A DNA stretch of 64,000 bases from Anaeramoeba ignava (Eukaryota > Metamonada > Anaeramoebidae), in assembly GCA_028826165.1 (NCBI GenBank), contig JAPDFW010000015.1:16399-80398 (forward strand), in the 5' to 3' direction. Positions 55,950 through 64,000 of the stretch are shown here, piece by piece (position 1 is the first letter of the stretch; every line of letters begins with the position of its first letter). The translations under genes were made by a program, and so were the position numbers. Below the pieces are notes generated by a model. The model ran no database searches and was not told the origin of the DNA. It saw only the letters and a list, made by a program, of their open reading frames with translations.

Positions 55950-58900
55950 ATGAGTGATTCTCCAAAAGAAATTAATTCAACAAAAAAATCAAATTCAAAT
56001 TCAAAACCAAAACCAAATTCAAAACATCATTCAAAACAAATTGATTCAAAACAAATTGATTCAAAACAGAATTCAAATTCAAAATCAAATAAGAAAAATC
56101 AAAATCAAAATCAAAATCAAAATCAAAATCAAAACAAAAATCAAAATCAAAATCAAAATCAAAATCAAAATCAAAATCAAAATCAAAATCAAAATCAAAA
56201 TATAAATATAAATCAAAATCAAATCCAAAATCAAAATCAAAATCAAAATCAAAAATATAAATCAAAATCAAAACAAAATCAAAATCAAAATATAAATATA
56301 AATCAAAATCAAATCCAAAATCAAAATCAAAATCAAAATCAAAATCAAAATCAAAATATAAATCAAAATCAAATTCAAAATCAAATTCAAAATCAAAATC
56401 AAAATCAGATTCAAATTCAAAATATAAATCAAAATCAAAATCAAAACCAAATTCAAAATCAAATTCAAAATCAAAATCAAAATCAAAATCAAAATCAAAA
56501 TCAAAATCAAAATCAAATCCAAAAAATTACATTTCAAGAAATTTATTCAAAAGAAAAATCACAAAAAATCGAAATATCAAAATTATATCAATTTCCTTCT
56601 CAAGAACTTAATAAATTTTTAATTTGTGAACTTCTTTCAAATTATAAAACAATGTTTCAAAATGAAGAAAATTGTGATTTTATAATTTATGTTGGAAAAA
56701 ATAATCAAAAAATTCCTTGCCATAAATCAATTCTTAATTCAAGATCAAGATTTTTTTATAAAAATCACCATGAAAAATCAGAAACTGAAGAATTATATCT
56801 TCCACAATTTGAATATGATATTGTTAAACCAATAATTTCATTTCTTTATGATTTAGAATTTAAATTTGATTTAAACAAATTTGAAAAATATTTTCAACTT
56901 TCAAAATATTTTAAATTAACAAGTTTAATAATCAAAATTGAAAAAGAAGTTTCAGAACAAATTAATGAAAAAAATGTTATTCCAATTTATTTCAAAAGTA
57001 TTTCCATTGAATCAATTTATCTTTCCAATATTTGTGAAAAGTTTATTAAAGAAAATATTAATAAAATTATTGAAGAAAATCAAACAGGATCAATAAATGA
57101 TAAAGAATTGAAAGAAATTATTCAAATTATTCAATCAACACCAAAAGAAAGCAAAATTGATTTAATTTGGAAATTATCTCAAGATTGGAAAAATAAATTT
57201 AAAAAAAGCAATAAAAATTTAATCGATAAAGAGAATATATTGATCCAATTCAAATTCAAGAACTCAATAATGAAATTCGAGATTTTTATTTTATTATTGA
57301 TAATATTAAAAATAATCAATTTATTTACTTGAATCCAAGAATTCAAAATAATCCAATTTTACCTTCAACTGATCAATTTCAATTAATAAATGAAAAAAAT
57401 AAAGAATTACAACAAGAAAATCAAAAACAAAAAAATAAGATCATAAAAATGAAAAAAGAATTAGAAATTTTTAAACCCGAAAGAAAAGCTCATCAAGATT
57501 TAGAAAATTTTAAAAATCAAATTTCAAATTTAAATGAAAGTAAATTATTTTTATTTTTATTTTAATTTTAATATAAATTATTTCCCAATTCAAAAATTCA
57601 AAAATCAAAAATCAAAATCAAAAAAGAATCTATTGAAGAAACAATAATATATATGAAACAATATCCAATTAATCAAAAAATTCAAGAAAATGGATGTTTT
57701 ATTTTACAAAAATTTGCAAAAGAAAATGAAGGTAAAATATTTATTTTTTTGAAACAATTTTTGAATAATAATATTAAAAATAATAATAAAAATAATTGAA
57801 ATTTAAAAGATAATCAAATAGAAATAAAAAAATTTAATGGAATTGAACCTCTTATAAATGTAATGAATAATTTCCCAAATAATGAAGATATTCAAATAAA
57901 AGCATCTGAAGCTTTATTAATATTTTCAGGAGGATTAAAAAGTAAATTAATTTCTTTTTTTAACAAATCAAAAATCAAAAAAAAAAATGAATTATTTGCA
58001 AATTTAAATCTCTTTCTTTTTCTTCTTTCACAAAACAAAAAGGTGAAGAAATAGAAAATCGAGAATTACAAGGAATTGAAATTTCTAAATTAAATGGAAT
58101 TAAAACAATTATTAATACAATCAATAATTATCCAAATAATCAAATTATTCAAGAAAAATCTATTTCAATTTTAACTAATATTGCAATTAATTCAGGTAAG
58201 AAAATTTATAAGAAAAAACAAATATTTATTTCCATAATTTTTACATTTCCAATTCTCATCAAAAATTTTAAAAATTTAATTTATAAAATGAAATGAGAAA
58301 ATTAATTTCAATTTCAATTTCAATTTCCAAAAAAAATAGAAAACAGAATTGAAATTAGAAATTTAAAAGGAATTGAACCTATTATTAAAGCAATGAATAA
58401 TTTCCCAAATAATCAAGATATTCAAAAATATGGATGTTGGGCTTTAAAGAATATTGCTGCTGATAATGGTAATTAAAAATAATCAAAAATCCAAATATTT
58501 TAATCAATTATTTATTATTAATTATTAATCAAAAAATATTTAATTAATTTCAATTTATTTCCAAAAAAATCCAAAAAAATTAATTTCAATTTCAATTTCA
58601 ATTTATTTCCAAAAAAATAGAAAACAAAATTGAAATTAGAAATTTAAAAGGAATTGAACCTATTATTAAATTAATGAATAATTTCCCAAATAATCAAGTT
58701 ATTCAAAAATATGGATGTTGGGCTTTATCGAATATTGCTGCTGATAATGGTAATTAAAAATATTCAAAAATCCAAATATTTTAATCAATTATTTATTATT
58801 AATTATTAATCAAAAAAATATTTAATCAATTTATTTCCAAAAAAATCCAAAAAAAAATAATTTCAATTTCAATTTCAATTTCAATTTCAATTTTCCAAAA

Positions 58901-61900
58901 AAATAGAAAACAGAATTGAAATTAGAAATTTAAAAGGAATTGAACCTATTATTAAATCAATGAATAATTTCCCAAATAATAAAGATATTCAAGAAAAAGG
59001 ATGTTGGGCTTTAAATAATATTGCTGCTGATAATGGTAATTAAAAATATTCAAAAATCCAAATATTTTAATCAATTATTTATTATTAATTATTAATCAAA
59101 AAAATATTTAATCAATTTCAATTCATTTCCAAAAATCCAAAAAAAAATTAATTTCAATTTCAATTTCAATTTCAATTTCAATTTCAATTTTCAAAAATAG
59201 AAAACAAAATTGAAATTAGAAATTTAAAAGGAATTGAACCTATTATTAAATCAATGAATAATTTCCCAAATAATCAAGATATTCAAGAAAAAGGATGTTG
59301 GGCTTTATGGAATATTGCTGCTAATAATAATGGTAAATAAAAATAAAAAATAAATAAAATTATAAATTAAAATATTTTAATCAATTATTTATTATTAATT
59401 ATTAATCAAAAATATTTAATTAATTTATTTCCAAAAATCCAAAAAAAATTAATTTCAATTTCAATTTCAATTTATTTCCAAAAAAATAGAAAACAAAATT
59501 GAAATTAGAAATTTAAAAGGAATTGAACCTATTATTAAATCAATGAATAATTTCCCAAATAATCAAGATATTCAAGAAAAAGGATGTTGGGCTTTATTGA
59601 ATATTGCTGCTAATAATAATGGTAAATAAAAATAAAAAATAAATAAAATTATAAATTAAAATATTTTAATCAATTATTTATTATTAATTATTAATCAAAA
59701 AATATTTAATTAATTTCAATTTATTTCCAAAAATCCAAAAAAATTAATTAATTAATTAATTTCAATTTCAATTTCAATTTATTTCCAAAAAAAATAGAAA
59801 ACCAAATTGAAATTAGAAATTTAAAAGGAATTGAACCTATTATTAAATCAATGAATAACTTCCCAAATAATCAAGATATTCAAGAAAATGGATGTGGAGC
59901 TTTAAATAATCTGTCTTTTAATGAAGGTAAATAAAAATAAAACATAAATAAAATTATAAATTAAAATATTTTAATCAATTATTTATTATTAATTATTAAT
60001 CAAAAAATATTTAATTAATTTCAATTTATTTCCAAAAATCCAAAAAAAAATTAATTTCAATTTCAATTTCAATTTCAATTTCAATTTTCAAAAAAATAGA
60101 AAACAAAATTGAAATTAGAAATTTAAAAGGAATTGAACCTATTATTAAATCAATGAATAACTTCCCAAATAATCAAGTTATTCAAGAAAAAGGATGTGGA
60201 GCTTTATTGAATATTGCTAATGATAATGGTAAATAAAAATAATCAAAAATCCAAATATTTTAATCAATTATTTATTATTAATTATTAATCAAAAAATATT
60301 TAATTAATTTCAATTTATTTCCAAAAAAATCCAAAAAAAAATTAATTTCAATTTTAATTTCAATTTTCAAAAAAATAGAAAACCAAATTGAAATTAGAAA
60401 TTTAAAAGGAATTGAACCTATTATTAAATCAATGAATAACTTCCCAAATAATCAAGTTATCCAAGAAAATGGATGTGGAGCTTTAAAGAATATTGCTTTT
60501 GATAAAGGTAAATAAAAATAAAAAATAAATAAAATTATAAATTAAAATATTTTAATCAATTATTTATTATTAATTATTAATCAAAAAATATTTAATTAAT
60601 TTCAATTTATTTCCAAAAAAATCCAAAAAAAAATTAATTTCAATTTCAATTTCAATTTCAATTTATTTCCAAAAAAATAGAAAACAAAATTGAAATTAGA
60701 AATTTAAAAGGAATTGAACCTATTATTAAATCAATGAATAACTTCCCAAATAATCAAGTTATTCAAGAAAAAGGATGTGGAGCTTTATCGAATATTGCTC
60801 TTGATAATGGTAAATAAAAATAATCAAAAATCCAAATATTTTAATCAATTATTTATTATTAATTATTAATCAAAAAATATTTAATTAATTTCAATTTATT
60901 TCCAAAAATCCAAAAAAAAATTAATTTCAATTTCAATTTATTTCCAAAAAAATAGAAAACAATATTGAAATTAGAAATTTAAAAGGAATTGAACCTATTA
61001 TTAAATCAATGAATAATTTCCCAAATAATCAAGATATTCAAAAACAAGGATGTTGGGCTTTATTGAATATTGCTGCTTTTGATAAAGGTAAATAAAAATA
61101 AAAAATAAATAAAATTATAAATTAAAATATTTTAATCAATTATTTATTATTAATTATTAATCAAAAAATATTTAATCAATTTCAATTTATTTCCAAAAAA
61201 ATCCAAAAAAATTAATTTCAATTTCAATTCCAATTTCAATTTATTTTCCAAAAAATAGAAAACAAAATTGAAATTAGAAATTTAAAAGGAATTGAACCTA
61301 TTATTAAATCAATGAATAATTTCCCAAATAATAAAGATATTCAAGAAAAAGGATGTGGAGCTTTATTGAATATTGCTGCTGATAATGGTAAATAAAAATA
61401 AAACATAAATAAAATTATAAATTAAAATATTTTAATCAATTATTTATTATTAATTATTAATCAAAAAAATATTTAATTAATTTCAATTTATTTCCAAAAA
61501 AATCCAAAAATTAATTTCAATTTCAATTTCAATTTCAATTTATTTCCAAAAAAATAGAAAACGAAATTGAAATTAGAAATTTAAAAGGAATTGAACCTAT
61601 TATTAAATCAATGAATAATTTCCCAAATAATCAAGTTATTCAAGAAAAAGGATGTTGGGCTTTAAATAATCTGTCTTTTAATGAAAGTAATTAAAAAATA
61701 ATCAAAAATCCAAATATTTTAATTAATTATTTATTATTAATTATTAATCAAAAAAATATTTAATCAATTTCAATTTATTTCCAAAAAAATCCAAAAAAAA
61801 TTAATTTCAATTTCAATTTCAATTTCAATTTCAATTTATTTCCAAAAAAATAGAAAACAAAATTGAAATTAGAAATTTAAAAGGAATTGAACCTATTATT

Positions 61901-63714
61901 AAATCAATGAATAATTTCCCAAATAATGAAGATATTCAAAAACAAGGATGTTGGGCTTTAAATAATCTGTCTTTTAATGAAGGTAAATAAAAATAATCAA
62001 AAATCCAAATATTTTAATCAATTATTTATTATTAATTATTAATCAAAAATATATTTAATCAATTTCAATTTATTTCCAAAAATCCAAAAAAAATTTAATT
62101 TCAATTTCAATTTCAATTTCAATTTATTTCCAAAAAAATAGAAAACAAAATTGAAATTAGAAATTTAAAAGGAATTGAACCTATTATTAAATCAATGAAT
62201 AATTTCCCAAATAATCAAGTTATTCAAGAAAAAGGATGTGGAGCTTTATCGAATATTGCTGTTGATAATGGTAAATAAAAATAATCAAAAATCCAAATAT
62301 TTTAATCAATTATTTATTATTAATTATTAATCAAAAAAATATTTTAATTAATTTCAATTTATTTCCAAAAAAATCCAAAAAAATTTAATTTCAATTTCAA
62401 TTTCAATTTCAATTTCAATTTTCAAAAAAATAGAAAACGAAATTGAAATTAGAAATTTAAAAGGAATTGAACCTATTATTAAATCAATGAATAATTTCCC
62501 AAATAATAAAGATATTCAAGAAAAAGGATGTTGGGCTTTAAATAATCTGTCTTTTAATAATGGTAAATAAAAATAATCAAAAATCCAAATATTTTAATCA
62601 ATTATTTATTATTAATTATTAATCAAAAAAATATTTTAATTAATTTCAATTTATTTCCAAAAATCCAAAAAAAAATTAATTTCAATTTCAATTTCAATTT
62701 CAATTTCAATTTTCAAAAAAATAGAAAACCAAATTGAAATTAGAAATTTAAAAGGAATTGAATCTATTATTAAATCAATGAATAATTTCCCAAATAATCA
62801 AGATATTCAAAAACAAGGATGTGGAGCTTTATGGAATATTGCTTTTAATGAAGGTAATTAAAAAATAATCAAAAATCCAAATATTTTAATCAATTATTTA
62901 TTATTAATTATTAATCAAAAAAATATTTAATTAATTTCAATTTATTTCCAAAAATCCAAAAAAAAATTAATTTCAATTTCAATTTATTTCCAAAAAAATA
63001 GAAAACCAAATCGAAATTAGAAATTTAAAAGGAATTGAACCTATTATTAAATCAATGAATAATTTCCCAAATAATCAAGATATTCAAGAAAAAGGATGTG
63101 GAGCTTTAAAGAATATTGCTGCTTTTAATAATGGTAAATAAAAATAATCAAAAATCCAAATATTTTAATCAATTATTCATTATTAATTATTAATCAAAAA
63201 AATATTTAATCAATTTCAATTTATTTCCAAAAAAATCCAAAAAAAATTAATTTCAATTTCAATTTATTTCCAAAAAAATAGAAAACCAAATTGAAATTAG
63301 AAATTTAAAAGGAATTGAACCTATTATTAAATCAATGAATAATTTCCCAAATAATAAAGATATTCAAAAACAAGGATGTTGGGCTTTAAATAATCTGTCT
63401 TTTAATGAAGGTAATTAAAAAATAAACAAAAATCCAAATATTTTAATCAATTATTTATTATTAATTATTAATCAAAAAATATTTAATTAATTTCAATTTA
63501 TTTCCAAAAATCCAAAATAATTAATTTCAATTTTAATTTCAATTTCAATTTCAATTTCAATTTCAATTTATTTCCAAAAAAATAGAAAACAAAATCGAAA
63601 TTAGAAATTTAAAAGGAATTGAACCTATTATTAAATCAATGAATAATTTTCCAAATAATCAAGATATTCAAAAACAAGGATGTTGGGCTTTATTGAATAT
63701 TGCTGCTGATAAAG
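55950..63714 (+). CDS. BTB-coiled coil-Armadillo-repeat protein (3' end beyond window)
   Basis: Exon 1 (55950-57539) encodes a Lys/Ser-rich start, a Gln-Asn tract (about residues 50-190), a BTB domain (about 239-335: Pro-Cys-His-Lys-Ser-Ile-Leu-Asn-Ser-Arg-Ser), a BACK-like helical region and a coiled coil. A frame break lies near 57232-57243 (apparently two extra bases in an AT run, or one missing), because the sensible frame (Asp-Pro-Ile-Gln-Ile-Gln-Glu-Leu) starts after it. Diverged Armadillo-like exons follow at 57627-57731, 57810-57941 and 58043-58195, then 19 near-identical ones (listed separately). All junctions are phase 1. The Gly-Cys-x-Ala-Leu-x-Asn signature matches Armadillo repeats. 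The family usually acts as a protein-binding scaffold; BTB could link it to Cullin-3, which is inference. Donor GTAAAT at 63715 is intact, so the gene may continue. Confidence 0.75.
58340..63714 (+). repeat. Nineteen tandem Armadillo-repeat exons with their introns
   Basis: Exons start at 58340, 58621, 58907, 59201, 59490, 59798, 60100, 60379, 60681, 60956, 61259, 61558, 61854, 62142, 62434, 62725, 63002, 63282 and 63586. Each is 129 bp, or 132 bp for those at 59201, 59490, 60956 and 63002, and encodes one repeat: Glu-Asn-x-Ile-Glu-Ile-Arg-Asn-Leu-Lys-Gly-Ile-Glu-Pro, a helix-turn-helix, then Gly-Cys-(Trp/Gly)-Ala-Leu-x-Asn. The exon-plus-intron period is 275-308 bp. Introns are also nearly identical (GTAAATAAAAATAATC start, TTTCAATTTCAATTT pyrimidine tract, AAAAAATAG acceptor); period differences come mostly from the number of TTTCAA units. 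The unit has been amplified as a whole and homogenised. Confidence 0.92.
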
Positions 63715-63874
63715 GTAAATAAAAATAAAAAACAAATAAAATTATAAATTAAAATATTTTAATCAATTATTTATTATTAATTATTAATCAAAAAATATTT
63801 AATCAATTTCAATTTATTTCAAAAATCAAAAATTAATTTTTGTTAATTTTCAATTTCAATTTCAATTTTATTTC

Positions 63875-64000
63875 CAAAAACAAAAACACTCAAATTAGTG
63901 AAAATTAAATTTAAAAGGAAGTAATTAACTTATTATTAAATCGTGGATAATTTAAAATAATCAGGATTATTGAAAAAGGATGTAAAGAACTCAGAATGTG
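63875..64000 (+). pseudogene. Decayed Armadillo-repeat exon at window edge
   Basis: The stretch still matches the repeat exon (AAATTTAAAAGGAA, TTATTATTAAATC, AAAAAGGATGTAAAGAA) but has lost the TAG acceptor and contains in-frame stops (AAT-TAA, GGA-TAA). It marks the degraded edge of the exon array, or a unit skipped in splicing. Confidence 0.7.

Noticed and set aside
58340-63714. Regularly spaced near-identical units resembling a CRISPR array
   Set aside because: Units are 129-132 bp coding exons with GT-AG introns, the intervening DNA is itself repeated, and the locus is eukaryotic. There are no unique spacers and no cas genes.

Overview
The window is nuclear DNA from an AT-rich, intron-bearing eukaryotic microbe. 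Most genes are split by GT-AG introns, intergenic spacers are often under 250 bp, and introns and spacers are packed with simple-sequence satellites. The gene content (cAMP-receptor-like 7TM receptors, BTB-coiled coil-TLDc and BTB-ankyrin proteins with Asn/Gln tracts, a bacterial-type NimA-like flavoprotein) resembles amoeboid protists. Anaeramoeba or a relative is my best guess, an amoebozoan is the alternative, and the sequence alone does not settle it.

Region 1 (1-41,950) is a head-to-tail array, all on the + strand, of 22 paralogous seven-transmembrane receptors, called R1-R22 here. R1 is cut by the window edge, 15 are intact, and 6 carry frame-disrupting changes (R6, R10, R12, R14, R18, R19). 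Every copy has the same four-exon plan: exon 1 with TM1-4 (413-428 bp, ending phase 2), a 31-nt microexon carrying the extracellular-loop cysteine, exon 3 with TM5-6 (207 or 210 bp), and exon 4 with TM7 and a variable cytoplasmic tail. An extra complete exon 4 after R7 and a decayed exon 4 after R1 show ongoing unequal exchange. Introns hold private satellites, up to 2.3 kb in R21.

Region 2 (42,082-53,933) holds unrelated single genes: a BTB-coiled coil-TLDc protein (+), then on the minus strand an ankyrin-BTB-BTB gene with several frame breaks, the spliceosomal DEAH helicase Prp22/DHX8 (complete in architecture but with two in-frame stops), and a NimA-like flavin-binding split-barrel protein with one frame break.

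Region 3 (55,950-64,000) is one large + strand gene: Asn/Gln tract, BTB domain, coiled coil, then an Armadillo-like domain built from three diverged exons and 19 nearly identical 129-132 bp exons. Each repeated exon encodes one 43-44 residue repeat and is phase 1 at both ends. It runs to the window edge and ends in a decayed unit. The most striking signals are this exon array, with variation focused on a few residues per repeat and a stop codon just inside every intron, and the receptor array with its conserved microexon.

Several frame breaks are single-base indels. Without reads I cannot tell true pseudogenes from assembly errors.
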